Source: Andalucia godoyi
Lineage: Eukaryota; Discoba; Jakobea; Jakobida; Andaluciidae
Length of the DNA: 64,000 bases
NCBI GenBank assembly: GCA_009859145.1
Contig: VRVR01000056.1
Span: forward strand, 1 to 64,000
Direction: 5' to 3'
Shown here: piece after piece, positions 30,517 to 41,582 of the stretch
Layout of the letters: each line of letters begins with the position of its first letter
How positions within the stretch are numbered: the first letter of the stretch is position 1
The notes under the pieces: generated by a model
The model's input: only the letters and a program-made list of their open reading frames with translations
Told to the model about the DNA's origin: nothing
Databases searched by the model: none
Translations under genes and position numbers: made by a program

Positions 30517-30936
30517 TTAACGCGCAAACTGGAGGCAGCGGTTGAGCATCTTATCCTCCTCGATTTCTGCGGCGTCTGTCGCCTGGAGCTCGATCTGGAT
30601 GCCGTCGAGCGCCTTCTTGATGTTGTCCTTTGAAGCTGCATAGAGCATCTTTGACTTGATCTTTGCATTATCCGGCGACCACATGACGAACACAAGCTTG
30701 TTTCTCGGGTTTCCCTCATAGTCAAAGTTGTAGTCATAGACTGCATATCGGCAGTCGTCCTTGGGAAGCTTCTCTACAAAGTCTGCATAAGTCGCATCCG
30801 TCGGCGCAATATGCTCAGGAACAATCTCCTTGTTGCCTTCCGCCATCGTGTAGATCACGAAGCGCGAAGCATGCTTCTGCTTGAGGTCAAGGAACGCAAT
30901 GACCGATTCCTGTGCAGGTGCAACTCCAGTAGACAT
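30517..30936 (-). CDS. ADF/cofilin
   Basis: Actin-depolymerising factor of 139 aa, a single ADF-H domain that severs and depolymerises actin filaments. The N-terminal MSTGVAPAQESV carries the regulatory Ser region. FVIYTM, DCRYAVYDYNFDYEGNPRNKLVFVMWSPDNAKIKSKMLYAASKD is the family core (quoted here as two adjoining segments), and the Lys-rich KIKSKM long helix contacts actin. The length matches yeast cofilin (143 aa). It is intronless here, although many fungal cofilin genes are split after the first codons. The ATG at 30936 fits. Confidence 0.95.
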   Translation of the reverse strand: MSTGVAPAQESVIAFLDLKQKHASRFVIYTMAEGNKEIVPEHIAPTDATYADFVEKLPKDDCRYAVYDYNFDYEGNPRNKLVFVMWSPDNAKIKSKMLYAASKDNIKKALDGIQIELQATDAAEIEEDKMLNRCLQFAR

Positions 30937-31411
30937 CTTGGAAGGACAAAAAAACCAACAAAGACAAATTATAATAAGAATTATTATAAATCAAAAACAA
31001 AAAAGAGACAGAGACAGAGACAGACAGAGAGGGAAACCAAGAAGAAAAATCCAGGAAAATCTTCTTGGGCACAAAAGGCGGAGACACAAGGTTGGAAGAG
31101 TTTTAGGAGAAATAGCACAGGTTGGGTTGAAGGCAAGAAGACGCTGGGGGGTGGGTGGGTGTCAGTCTGGTCACGGAAAACAGGGTCACGTCACTCCAGA
31201 AGGGAAACACCGAGTTGAGCACAGGGCAAGTTGCCATCAACAAGCTCGAGCATTCGGATGTTAGACTTACACTTGATAGATGCATAGCGGGTATTTCGAC
31301 GGTGAGGAAAAGGGCCAAAAAACGCGCGGTGGGTGAGGTTTGGGCCGGACTACGGTGGGTGATGTACAGTGGTCAGAAAAATGCGTGGTGAGCTTGGGGA
31401 GCGAGCGGTGA
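30937..31411. other. Intergenic
   Basis: Cofilin leader with AT-rich and (AGAGAC)n sequence at 31006-31030, then the 3' flank of the WD40 gene. No gene seen. Confidence 0.5.
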
Positions 31412-33508
31412 TTAGGAGTCGGAGGGTGCGTTCTGGTGGACTGGGGCTCGAAAGACTCGAATGCGGCCTGCATCGGTTCCGGCAGCAAGTAAGCCGCCTT
31501 GTGCAGCCGAGTATCGAACGTCCAGCACACAGCCGCCTTCGCAATCGAGCTTCGCAACGGTGTCGCCGGACGCTACATCCCAGATTCTGACGGAGCCGTC
31601 TTCCGACCCGGCAATGACCGTTTTATCGTCGCATGCAAACCGTGCACGGATGTGGTTCTTGGCAGTATTTTGATGGCCGCGGAACCGGTTGAGCATTTTC
31701 CATGTTCGAATGTCCCACAGGCGAACGGAATTGTCCTTGCTGGCACTCAGCACGTACCTCCCGCACCGAGATGCTTCAATCGAGGACAGCTCTCCGAGAT
31801 GCTGCGAGATTGTGCGCAGACATGTTCCAGAAGACATGTCCCAGAACTTGATGTTGGAGTCACGGGCACCAGAGACGATAAGCTTTCCGCCTGCTGACCC
31901 AATGCCGGAACCTGCATGAACGACATCAACGCACGTGACGGCTGCTGCATGCGACCAGTTTCGAAGAAGCGTCTGCTGCGTGTTCGCATCAATCAGCTGC
32001 ACCTTTCGGTCAAAGCCTCCAGAAACAAGAAGCAGCGGTGACGAGCAGGACGATATAAACCGGCATGCATACACGTCACGCATGTGAACGCTCGCAAACC
32101 GATGCACCAGTCGAAGCTGAACTCGGCTGCTCTTCCCGCTCTTTTCCTTTTCATTGTCCATATTTTCTTGATCCCGCCCCACCCCTCCTCCTTCGTCGTC
32201 CTGTTCTTCGCTATCCTCCTGTGGCAGAGCTTGTTGAGGTGATTGCGACGGCAGCTGTTGCCCAGAGTCTCGCCGACTGGACAAGTGTCGATCCTTAGCA
32301 AAAGGATGGGCAATGCTCATGATTCCGCTCCTTTCCACAAACTCAAACACGCCTTGCGACCCCAGTATCCCTGGTCCCTCTTCATACACCGGCCCCGGAC
32401 CTGGTTGTTCGAGAAACAAACTACTATCGCTGCTGCCACTGGAGATTCCTGAGCTAGATGGCGATGAAGAAATCGAGTAGAGGCACACGGAGCCATCTGC
32501 GTGCGCCGATGACACAAGAGGATAAGGATGCCACGAAGCATACGGAGCGGTGGCCAAGTCCCAGCATCGAGATTTTGCAGTGTATGAGAACATGACAGAC
32601 GAAAGCGGCCGCGCGTACACCGGCACGAAGCACACTGCCTTGACAGCAGCCGGCAACAGCCCTTCGCCAAGCTGTTCCATGTCTTTCAGCGTCGCCGCTG
32701 CTCGATAGCTCGTATTCGGCATCGACATCCCACTCGGCATCCCACTTGACAGGGAAGGCGAAAACGCGCAAGACGCAAACGAAAAGGACGGAAGGTGGCA
32801 TGTGTACGACAGCAAAGGATCAAATATTTGTGGAATGACGCTTGGCTGGTAGTCCATCAGCAGCGACACGTTTCCAGACTCAACAAGGCTTCGCGGACAG
32901 CCTTGATATGCAAGCGCCTGCTGCAGCAAGTGCTCCAGTCGATGTTCCGGAACCCTATCCACATCCAGCGTCACCTCCAAGCCACCACCGCTCGCACCAC
33001 CACCTGCGCCGCTACCAATGCCTGTACTGCTGACGCTCTGGTTGGAGAAAAACGTGTCGAAAGGCTCAATAGTGAGCATCTCGTCAAGCGATTCACACAG
33101 ATCCTCCCGCGGCGGCGCGACAACTCCTCTGGCAGTGATCAATGCGCACAGCCTCTGAAACTCTGTTTCATGGACCACGGACTCCAAAGGCTTGATCCGC
33201 CGCACAAGAACCTGCAGAGCCTTCGCATGGTCTCCCGCCTCGCACAGCTCCAAAAACTGCTGTCGATACACTGCAAACAGGAACACGCGCTGTGGCTTAA
33301 ACACCGGCTTTGCGCACAGCCGCTCAACTTCAACCCAGTCTCCAGCCTTGAGGGAATTCCGCACCCGCGACGCTTGGCTCCACAGCGTTCGCGATGTCTG
33401 GCCCCGGTCATGAAGCTCTGAACTCAGCGTCAGCAGCGTACCCGTTAAGTTGTGTGATGAAAGGTACTCAGCAATTAGCGAGAGAACCTCTGATGAGTGT
33501 AGCGACAT
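31412..33508 (-). CDS. LisH/CTLH WD40-repeat protein
   Basis: A 698-aa scaffold protein from ATG 33508. SSEVLSLIAEYLSSHNLTGTLLTL (6-30) is a LisH dimerisation motif. RNSLKAGDWVEVERLC and RQQFLELCEAGDHAKALQVL (~45-105) form a CTLH domain, and PEHRLEHLLQQALAYQ (~200) resembles the CRA end seen in WDR26/Gid7 and TOPLESS-type proteins. After a Ser/Gly-rich middle, at least five WD repeats occupy ~440-690 (e.g. LIVSGARDSNIKFWD, YVLSASKDNSVRLWD, VIAGSEDGSVRIWD). It could be a CTLH E3-ligase subunit or a corepressor; the exact orthologue is not clear. Upstream, the frame enters a (GA)n microsatellite encoding RERE repeats, which is treated as leader. Confidence 0.75.
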   Translation of the reverse strand: MSLHSSEVLSLIAEYLSSHNLTGTLLTLSSELHDRGQTSRTLWSQASRVRNSLKAGDWVEVERLCAKPVFKPQRVFLFAVYRQQFLELCEAGDHAKALQVLVRRIKPLESVVHETEFQRLCALITARGVVAPPREDLCESLDEMLTIEPFDTFFSNQSVSSTGIGSGAGGGASGGGLEVTLDVDRVPEHRLEHLLQQALAYQGCPRSLVESGNVSLLMDYQPSVIPQIFDPLLSYTCHLPSFSFASCAFSPSLSSGMPSGMSMPNTSYRAAATLKDMEQLGEGLLPAAVKAVCFVPVYARPLSSVMFSYTAKSRCWDLATAPYASWHPYPLVSSAHADGSVCLYSISSSPSSSGISSGSSDSSLFLEQPGPGPVYEEGPGILGSQGVFEFVERSGIMSIAHPFAKDRHLSSRRDSGQQLPSQSPQQALPQEDSEEQDDEGGGVGRDQENMDNEKEKSGKSSRVQLRLVHRFASVHMRDVYACRFISSCSSPLLLVSGGFDRKVQLIDANTQQTLLRNWSHAAAVTCVDVVHAGSGIGSAGGKLIVSGARDSNIKFWDMSSGTCLRTISQHLGELSSIEASRCGRYVLSASKDNSVRLWDIRTWKMLNRFRGHQNTAKNHIRARFACDDKTVIAGSEDGSVRIWDVASGDTVAKLDCEGGCVLDVRYSAAQGGLLAAGTDAGRIRVFRAPVHQNAPSDS

Positions 33509-33925
<417 letters not shown>

Positions 33926-35566
33926 CTAGGAAATCTCGACGATTCTGCTCGATCTCGAGTCCCCATCATCCTTCTCGGCTTGTGGCTGTTCTCGTTGTTG
34001 TTCTCGCTGTGCTTGCTGAGATGATTCTGCGATGAGATTGCACACGGGCTTGTGCTTCTTCCAGGCGCTCTTCTGGCATTCTTTTGAGCAGTACCACTCC
34101 GTTCGACATCGGGAGCATCGATACGCGGCAACCAGACCACAAACGGCACACCGGGGGTCTTCGGCAACGACTGTCTCTTCATAGACATCAGAGGCAAAAA
34201 GACTTGCAAGCCTTCCAAGCCCGTCTTTTCCATCGGCGCTCGCATCTTCTTCATCTCGGAAGAACCAAAGCTGGATCTGCGCTGCAAGAGCTGCGAAATC
34301 AGTACGTAGAAGCGTGTCGCGGATCACGGAAACTTCTTCAATCACTGCGCGGCGCATCATCGACGATATCGAGCCAGATGTATTCACCGCACCGCCACTG
34401 CTGTTGCTGTTGCTGTCCATGAGAAGAATCTGCTCAAGGACACGCTGAAGAGCAGATAGCAATGGAAGCTGGTCCAGAAGCACCTCTGAAAAGTACCGTT
34501 TCAGACGAAGCAGCGTCTCTCGGCGCGCTGAACTGAGTTCGTATCGCGACGCAAACACACTCACATTCGAACTTGCCGATCCTGATCCGCAAAGCAAGTT
34601 CAGCAAGATTAGCCACACTTGCCCCTCGGACTGCGTCAAGACAAACCGGTCCGACTCTTCGCGAAGCCCACTCCACTCTGCATTCACCCACCGCTCCCAC
34701 ACGCTTTGACTGCTCTTCTTTTCACTCTTTTGGTTCTTTTCGTTCTTTTGAGACGACGACGACGACGACGACGACGAAGAAGAAGAAGAAGAAGAAGAAG
34801 AAGAAGAAGAAGAAGAAGAAGAAGAAGAAATGGGTCGCTTGCGAAGCCAAGGTTTGCGGTCCAGCACAGACACCAGCAAGCACGGAATATCATACTTGTC
34901 GCAGACGATCCCCGCAACTCCGACAGGCAGCTTTTCACCGAGATCCGTGATGAATCGAAGGATTGAAAGACAAGACATTGCAATTGCAAATTCATGCGTC
35001 ACAAGATACTCACCGTCGTCACTGCCAGACCCAGCAGCACTTTCCCCATCAGTGTGCCTGTGCGTATGACTGCTGGAGTGGCTGCCGGGGCGCTGATAAA
35101 AGATGTTGGAATTGAAATAGTCGGTTTCGAAGAGCGCGATTTTCCGGCAGCAGTACTCGGCTAGCTCGATTGCGGAAGGGCCGAGCGCCAGGACCGCGTG
35201 CGGCTGGTACAGAACGCACTCGAGAAAGTTGACGAGAACGCATTCGTGATATGAGACCAGAAACGGCCGTACGGATTTCTTCTCCAGCTCGGCAAGCTTC
35301 GACGCAGGAAGCAGCGGTCGTATCCGTGCCTTCCAGATTTCAATCGTCAGCAGATCTGCTACGACAGTTGGAAGCTTGTCATGCAGAATCAGCGACTCGG
35401 TCACGTGCTCGTCTGCATGTGCCAGCGCACAGTGGTGCGAAGTGATGTTCAGCTGATGCATTGATGCATGATGCGACAAAAACAACGACGATCCCACTTG
35501 AGACAACAACGGAGCCTCCAGACTTGAGACTATCCGCTCCGATTCCAATGCACTCAACACACTCAT
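33926..35566 (-). CDS. ZMYND10: Dynein preassembly factor ZMYND10
   Basis: Cytoplasmic factor needed, with the chaperone machinery, to assemble axonemal dynein arms. The 546-aa product (ATG 35566) aligns throughout: KLPTVVADLLTIEIWK (human KVPTLVEELIAVEMWK), LSILRFITDLGEKL, YDIPCLLVSVLDRKPWLRKR (human HNLPCLLVELLEHSPWSRR), EGQVWLILLNLL and LLDQLPLLSALQ. It ends with a MYND zinc finger, CAVCGLVAAYRCSRC then EWYCSKECQKSAWKKHKPVC. A trinucleotide-repeat-encoded poly-Ser tract (34753-34829) interrupts the middle, and a Gln/Glu-rich tail follows the MYND finger. The longer frame to 35587 begins with TTG. Confidence 0.95.
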   Translation of the reverse strand: MSVLSALESERIVSSLEAPLLSQVGSSLFLSHHASMHQLNITSHHCALAHADEHVTESLILHDKLPTVVADLLTIEIWKARIRPLLPASKLAELEKKSVRPFLVSYHECVLVNFLECVLYQPHAVLALGPSAIELAEYCCRKIALFETDYFNSNIFYQRPGSHSSSHTHRHTDGESAAGSGSDDGEYLVTHEFAIAMSCLSILRFITDLGEKLPVGVAGIVCDKYDIPCLLVSVLDRKPWLRKRPISSSSSSSSSSSSSSSSSSSSSSSSSSQKNEKNQKSEKKSSQSVWERWVNAEWSGLREESDRFVLTQSEGQVWLILLNLLCGSGSASSNVSVFASRYELSSARRETLLRLKRYFSEVLLDQLPLLSALQRVLEQILLMDSNSNSSGGAVNTSGSISSMMRRAVIEEVSVIRDTLLRTDFAALAAQIQLWFFRDEEDASADGKDGLGRLASLFASDVYEETVVAEDPRCAVCGLVAAYRCSRCRTEWYCSKECQKSAWKKHKPVCNLIAESSQQAQREQQREQPQAEKDDGDSRSSRIVEIS

Positions 35567-36014
35567 TCTCGTACAAGGAAAACCCAAACCCCCTCTCTCG
35601 TCCGCAGAGAAGATCTAAAAGGCGGAAACACAAAAAAAAGAGAAATTTAATTAATCAATTAATAAAAACCAAAGAAGATTCACGCATCAACCCACAGGGA
35701 AACACAAAGAGAAACAAAACCAAACAGAACGAATATTTAAAATAATACAAGAGCAAAAAAAATCCGGTTTGCAAGTACGAGCGCTTCTTCAGAGTTTCTG
35801 CTCACGAGTCGTGTGATGAACCATCAATTGATTCTACCCTTTTTTTTTTCGATTTCTTTCTTTCATTCGCTCTTCTCTGTTGAGTATGTCGACTCGTGTC
35901 TCCGACGTCTTTCTCGCTTTGTTTTCCTCTTCAAAGTTTTTCTCTTTTGAATTTGCTTTTGTGTTTTGTCGTTAGTGTGTTTTGTTTTGTTTGGTAGAGG
36001 TGTGAAATCAAAGG
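35567..36014. promoter_or_regulatory. Divergent promoter, ZMYND10 / AATF
   Basis: AT-rich 448-bp spacer between divergently transcribed genes, with TTTTG/GTTTTG-type runs near 35975-35995. No gene and no specific site identified. Confidence 0.4.
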
Positions 36015-37392
36015 ATGGCTTCTCGAAAGCGGTATCTCGCGGATGTCATCTCGGATTACTTGGACCCGACTCCAAAAGGTATGATGACCTTTCTTTCCTT
36101 GCTTTCTTTAAAAATGCGATTGGCGTTTGTCTGACTGTGAGCCTATGTGGTTTGTAGATTTTGATCCGGTGGACGAATTGGACGCGTCTGTGAATTTCCA
36201 GTCCAGTGAAGCACATGATGGCGGCAATGACGATGCAGGAAGTGCAGGTCGCGTGTTGAAGAAAAAGAAGCTTGGCTTGAAGGCGTCGATTGTGGATGAT
36301 CAAAATGCGAAATATGCCGGGAAAAAGACATCTCGGAAGGAGATATTCGAGCAGAGTACGTCAATTCATCAGGATGATCACCATCAACGGTTTGGCACTG
36401 ACGATGGCAGTAGGGATGATGATGATGACGACGATGATGGTGGTGAAAGTGAGATTGAGGATGATATGAGCATTGGGGATATGAGTGATGATGAAGATGA
36501 TGCGATGAAGACTCGAATTCTGCAAATGTTTGGCTCGTCCAATCAGAAACACTCTGATGAGAACGACGGGAGAAATGGCAATAAGGGAGAGAGAGAGGAC
36601 GAAAATCAAGAAGGAGGTGGAGAAGGGGAAATCACAGTATTGTCAGCGCACCGAGAAAAGGAAGTGGAGAAGGGAAAAGCAGTGGAACGACAAACGCAGT
36701 ATGTGGCTGCATTGACTGCGACTCGAATTCGGCTTCAGAGACCGCTTTCGATCCTGCAGCAAGTATCGTCCTCGTTGTCGTCCTCGTTGTCGTCCTCGCG
36801 GTCGCGGGTTCTGCGGAGGCAGTCGATTGCAAAGCAGCTTCGGTCGTTGCTGGTCCAGTTGCTGCAGCTTTCGAATGCGCACGTGGGCGTGCAGATTGAT
36901 GGGTCCTCCGAGTCGCTTGAGGAACTTTACAAGGTGATTGCGGCGCGTGAAGAGGAACAGGAGGGGTGGAGATGGGATGTTGCAGAGAAGTGGAATACCC
37001 GTGTCGGGCTTGCGGCCGGAGGTGTGTCGAACGCGACTTTCCGAGCCATCCATCAGTCGGTCAAGGGACAGGTTGAGAATGAACTGCGGATGATGAATGT
37101 GCTCAAGAAACAAGCGACGGAAGTAGAGGGAAAGGATGGAGACTACTACGATGATGGAGAATTTTACGCCGTGTTGCTAAAGACCGTGCTTGGAGATGCA
37201 GAGTCCGCAAGGAGAGTCAAGGATGACGGGCTGACGAAGAAAAGCAAAAAGATCGTCGATCGAAGAGCGTCAAAAGGAAGGAAAATCAGATTCCATACCA
37301 TCGAAAAACTCGTTTCGTTTATGGTCCCCCGCGCAGAACCGGCCGTCCAGGAACAAGCATTGTACATTGCCGAACACTTGTTTGGAAAATAA
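36015..37392 (+). CDS. AATF/Bfr2 ribosome-biogenesis protein
   Basis: Nucleolar protein required for early 40S ribosomal processing (yeast Bfr2; animal AATF/Che-1/Traube). Exons 36015-36078 and 36158-37392, with an intron of 79 nt starting GTATGA and ending TAG; total 432 aa. Exon 1 gives MASRKRYLADVISDYLDPTPK, continuing DFDPVDELDASV. The N-terminal half has the typical long acidic runs (poly-Asp/Glu). The AATF leucine-rich core is near 190-260 (RIRLQRPLSILQQV, LQLSNAHVG). The conserved C-terminus DGEFYAVLLKTVL then VDRRASKGRKIRFHTIEKLVSFMVP matches [23 protein letters not shown] in animals. It ends HLFGK, compared with LFGQ in animals. Confidence 0.93.
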
Positions 37393-37621
37393 TAGACAGA
37401 GTGTCGTCTGGATTTTCTTGTAATTGATTGACTAAAAGAAAAGAAAACGCGCATATATGCAAAGAATGTGTGCTTCATAAACTGGTTTTTCTATTATTAT
37501 TTTTGATTTACTGTGTCTTTTTAATTAAAACATGCTAGCCTACCGGCATGCGATGGTATTCGCGGCTCTCATCGTGTTTCTACTTCGTCACTCTCGACAT
37601 AAAGACTGACTGACTGACGCA

Positions 37622-38677
37622 TCAGTCCATGTTTCCATTGTGCGGTTCAGAGATAAACACGCTGGATTTGCAGTTTGCGCGGTACAGCGCAAGCTCAAAG
37701 GGACACTGCAAACACGAATCCGTTGCACTAGACGACTCCGTCGCATTCTCCGACCACCGGACGCGGAGGTAGTAGTCATTCAGTGTCTCGGCTACACAAT
37801 CTGGGCTTTGAAGCGGAGGTAGATCAACGTACCGCGCTGGCAAGATCAGCAAGTCTTCTTTCAGCAGAGTAAGACAGTGCCAGCCAAACACAATGCAGAT
37901 GTTGGTGACCTTGGCCTCGATTGGAAATGTCATCCTTCGGTTTTCTTGGACTAGCTGAATCCCTGCGGGCTGTGGCGCTTTTGTCCCGTCCCCATCACAA
38001 TCGCCATCACAATTGCCATGGCTCCCTGCAGCCGCAGAGGGAAAGCAGTTCACAAGGCGACAACGTTCCTTTCGAAGCGACGAGTGCTCGTTGGCGGCAT
38101 GCTCCCGCGGTAATACCATGAATTCCTTGGACTGCGACGACTGCGTTGCGGAATTCCACCAGGAGACGATGATGCGAACGGGCATTGGAAGTCGGTTGCT
38201 CAGTTCAATGGAAAACGGGTACTCTCCAGGACTTTGAACGTACACGCTCTCCGTCTGCACGCACTCGTTCTTTCGCGGAAGCGGCTCAACGGCAGTAGCA
38301 TCATCGACTGGCGCATCGAGGCACGGAGCAGCGGACAAAGCATTGGCAATCGGAGAAGCGACAGGCACCCGTCGATCAAGATCCTGCTCGTCAGGATACT
38401 TCAGCTTGCGGCCTCGCGGGCGCAATGAATACGGAATGCGATTTTCCTTGTCTCGTTCGTCACTGCCGTCATGCATGTCGTCATCGTCGACAGGTACGAC
38501 TCTCCGCAAGCCGTATCTGTTGACTGTTGTTTGCAGAGGACTGGGGTACTCGAGCGCGGATGCAAACGGGACAAATCGTGCAGGAAACACATTCGGCCGT
38601 CTGTCGAACGGTCCGCAAGGTTCACTGACGCCCTGCTGAGAAGACTGTTGCAAGTGCTTAGAGTGTTCAACTCCCAT
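37622..38677 (-). CDS. Myristoylated-family protein 2 (novel family)
   Basis: A 351-aa protein whose first ATG (38677) gives MGVEHSKH, again the MGxxxS myristoylation consensus; the frame upstream begins with TTG and is ignored. A Pro/Arg-rich linker (~30-150) precedes the core: YPFSIELSNRLPMPVRIIVSWW (quoted in part), KEFMVLPRE, then after a Gly/Asp repeat insertion IEAKVTNICIVFGWHCLTLL. The SNRLPMPVRI and KEFMVLPRE strings correspond to NNLQFPVRL and REFMSFPR in the protein at 29145-30242. It lies immediately downstream of, and in tandem with, the third member at 39194-40669. No enzyme motif. Function unknown. Confidence 0.78.
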   Translation of the reverse strand: MGVEHSKHLQQSSQQGVSEPCGPFDRRPNVFPARFVPFASALEYPSPLQTTVNRYGLRRVVPVDDDDMHDGSDERDKENRIPYSLRPRGRKLKYPDEQDLDRRVPVASPIANALSAAPCLDAPVDDATAVEPLPRKNECVQTESVYVQSPGEYPFSIELSNRLPMPVRIIVSWWNSATQSSQSKEFMVLPREHAANEHSSLRKERCRLVNCFPSAAAGSHGNCDGDCDGDGTKAPQPAGIQLVQENRRMTFPIEAKVTNICIVFGWHCLTLLKEDLLILPARYVDLPPLQSPDCVAETLNDYYLRVRWSENATESSSATDSCLQCPFELALYRANCKSSVFISEPHNGNMD

Positions 38678-39193
38678 GAAACCCAAGCCGTATTGTTGCT
38701 TCGTCAGCCCCTTGCGCGTTCGTAATGCACTGAGGCAGGGAGACAGGAGTAATTGAGACAGGTGTTATGCAAGGGGACAGCCGTGTTCACAACGAATGAA
38801 TGAATGAAATGAATGAATGAAAAGAAAGAGAATGGACAACTATATGTTCCGTTTACTTGTCTATTGAATCTAAAGAGGGGTATTTTTTGCTGTTTGTTGC
38901 TGTTTCTTGTGTTTTGAAGTACCCATCATGGTGATTGGAGAAGAAAAGGTCGTGATTGGACCTCGATGGATGGATGGATGAGACAGATGATGGGCGGATG
39001 ATGGGTCATGAACAGATTATGAACGTGAATGCCATCATTCCGCGCATCGCATTTGCGCAGCTGTTTTTTGGCGTTGCAATTCTATCGGATCTGCGAGTGT
39101 TGTTCAAATGGAACACTTGGAATAGGTATGGTTGAGGGAGGGGAACGGTCGATTCCTTAACGAATTTTGCAGTTCGCACCTCAGCACAGATTG
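38678..39193. other. Spacer between tandem family members
   Basis: Carries GAAT-type repeats (38795-38825) and GATG/GATGGATG-type repeats (38964-38995). Promoter of protein 2 and 3' flank of protein 3. No gene. Confidence 0.5.
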
Positions 39194-40669
39194 CTAGCAC
39201 ACATTGATCCCCATTCCAGTATGCTCATGCGACTTTTGTTTTGAAATGGTCTGGCACTCGTCGCCTCCGTGAATCGATCGGAACCCTGAGGACAGGCAGC
39301 AGACAAAGGGTTTCTGCAAATCGCACATGGAGAACAAGACAGCTGCACCTCTGTGGCGTCTGCGATCCATGTGAATCGCATGATCTTCCAAATCATCTGC
39401 AGGATCTATCATTGGACCATCTGTTGTTGGGGTGGAAAATGCATCATGGCCTCCACCTGTGCACGATGGATGGATCATGGAAATATCGGGAAGAATAGGT
39501 GTGGAGGGTGTGGTTGGCGGCATTCCACACAGCTTCACTGCAACCGAATATCGATCGTGGGAGCGCACTCCGGGCGCCCGCAGCATGGTTCCGTCGAATA
39601 CACATTCGTGCCAACCGCAGATGACCTGAATACCCACGATATCGACACATCGAATGGATATAAACTGGACCACAGACCGCGTGCAAAGGATTGTAAATTC
39701 TGCAGACTCGTAGTACACGCCGTGGCCCGTTCGCTTGAGCACTGTCCGCTCACCGAGCAGATCTTCTGCTGGCTCGCCGGGAAGTTCCAGGTGGGAATCA
39801 CAGCTGCGCGAGCTGGAGCGCTTGGTATTCACAGCGGAGATCGCGAGAGGACCCGCAGGGTCTTCCATGCTGGCATCGGAGTCGCTGGTTCGGATTCCCA
39901 CTCGAGTTCCTGCGGCATCCAACGTTGTTTCTTCTTTGCGGCGAAGCAAGAGAGTGAGACGGTAAGGGAACGTCAAAAAGTTCAGAGCTTCAAACACGAC
40001 TTCGTGCTCCACGAGGACGATGGTCGGAGCAGACAGTCTTCGCTTGGCCTCGTGTTGGAAGCGCGATCGAACGACTGGTGCTGGCATTCGCCCCGTTGCG
40101 CTCTCGATCGATGCGACGGAGCCCTCTCGAGAATCAAAGGAAGACAGCGACGACTTCGCCTTGGAGCGCGGTGAGGAGCCATTATGATCGCTGTTGTTCA
40201 TGGACCCAGAGCTGCGTCGAGTGGTGAATGCATTCGGGTACGTCGTTTCATCCGGAGTGCACACTTCTGGAGTGAGCAGGGAATCCATCTGACCGGACGA
40301 CCGCTTGCGGTGCAAGACGAAGCGAGATGGAGGCGGAGACGCAGTTGTTCGATGCTGCTCTGCAATGCCAAACATAAACGGAGGCTTCTTTTGGATCTCG
40401 AGGATTCGGGGGTGTTCGTCAACAGAAGGCGTCGTCGTGACTGGCGGCTCGACAGCTGTGGAAGCAACAGAAGCATACGCCGAGTTGGCAATCGGTAGGC
40501 GAGGATCTGCAATCTTTGAGCAACTCGAAGGATGCGGAGGATGCTTCCCTGGTGTTTCAGGTAGATCCAGTTGTAGGGATTTTGTGGAGATGCACGTCTC
40601 CCCAACGGGCACTTGCATTTGCTGCCGCGACGCAATCTTGCCTGACGATCGCGATGACGACGATCCCAT
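39194..40669 (-). CDS. Myristoylated-family protein 3 (novel family)
   Basis: Largest of the three relatives, 491 aa from ATG 40669. It starts MGSSSSRSSG, fitting MGxxxS. A long Ser/Pro-rich region (40-200) has basophilic-kinase-type sites (FTTRRSSGS, EAKRRLSAPT). The core begins VVFEALNFLTFPYRLTLLL, comparable to NNLQFPVRL in protein 1. After a Ser-rich insertion it continues SIRCVDIVGIQVICGWHECVF, comparable to VTNICIVFGWHCLTL in protein 2. The C-terminus contains CDLQKPFVCCLSSGF and ends in Cys. It lies in tandem with protein 2, consistent with local duplication and strong divergence. No known domain recognised. Confidence 0.78.
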   Translation of the reverse strand: MGSSSSRSSGKIASRQQMQVPVGETCISTKSLQLDLPETPGKHPPHPSSCSKIADPRLPIANSAYASVASTAVEPPVTTTPSVDEHPRILEIQKKPPFMFGIAEQHRTTASPPPSRFVLHRKRSSGQMDSLLTPEVCTPDETTYPNAFTTRRSSGSMNNSDHNGSSPRSKAKSSLSSFDSREGSVASIESATGRMPAPVVRSRFQHEAKRRLSAPTIVLVEHEVVFEALNFLTFPYRLTLLLRRKEETTLDAAGTRVGIRTSDSDASMEDPAGPLAISAVNTKRSSSRSCDSHLELPGEPAEDLLGERTVLKRTGHGVYYESAEFTILCTRSVVQFISIRCVDIVGIQVICGWHECVFDGTMLRAPGVRSHDRYSVAVKLCGMPPTTPSTPILPDISMIHPSCTGGGHDAFSTPTTDGPMIDPADDLEDHAIHMDRRRHRGAAVLFSMCDLQKPFVCCLSSGFRSIHGGDECQTISKQKSHEHTGMGINVC

Positions 40670-41582
40670 GATGGTAATGGTGATGATGATATTTGGAAAG
40701 CAATCCTAGAATGAAAGTACGAACGTGACTCTGTGTGTGTGTGTGTGTGTGTGTTTGTTGTTGTTGTTGTTGTTGTATGAATCACAAAATCGCCCAAGCC
40801 ATGGAGGAGAGAAAAAGAGAAAAAGTAGTGGATCGCGCAAAAAAAGGACGAATGGAAGAGTACAGACAGACCGACGGCTTGGCAACTCACAGCCCACACA
40901 CACACACACACACACAGACAAACAACCCGAACAGACGCTCTTCGGAGATCGGTCATCCTCACAAACACGAAGGATCGTTTACACATATTCAGCCCGGTAC
41001 GTATATGCGTCTGCGGCAAAGGCGAGGGCACACGAACCTCTAGTAGAAGTGCTTTGTTCGTATGACGAAGTTTTCAGGTTTACAGACTGCTCACACACGG
41101 CCACTGTCGTGGAAATGTTTTTGCATCCTCGCCAGGCTTTCCGATGGACGGCCGACTGACAGCGCGGCATGACTACAATCCCCGAACAGGCAGAATTCGG
41201 CGATCGTCCACTTCGACCAGTGCAGGCCTACAAACGTGAACATGTGCACTGGTGATCGTACAGTAAAAGCCGGAACAATCGTTTGCTAGCGTGCGCATTT
41301 ACACGCTCGAGCTCCGATTGTGTGCGTCTCCCGAGTCGGAATAGGTGCGATTCAGGAAGATTCATTTCCGAAACGGATGAAAACATGCCGCAGTTTTTTC
41401 CCCAGGAAACTGAGCTGGCTCGGCAAGTCATCAGCAGCCTGATTCTCATCTCAAAACCCGGATGTCGTTTCCCCCCAGCTCCCCCCAACTCCCCCGTCCC
41501 TTCAGCTCCCCCGTCCTCAGCCGCAAATGAATGACCCAGGAAGTACTGTGACGTCGTCAACTTGTACGCCCTCTCCCTTTTT
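40670..41582. other. Intergenic with (GT)n microsatellite
   Basis: (GT)n at about 40734-40754 and (TTG)n at 40755-40776, then (CA)n at 40897-40918; the rest is unique sequence. Short frames on both strands lack recognisable features. No gene supported. Confidence 0.45.

Noticed and set aside
39353-40174. 273-codon plus-strand frame
   Set aside because: Antisense shadow of the third myristoylated-family gene; no motif of its own.
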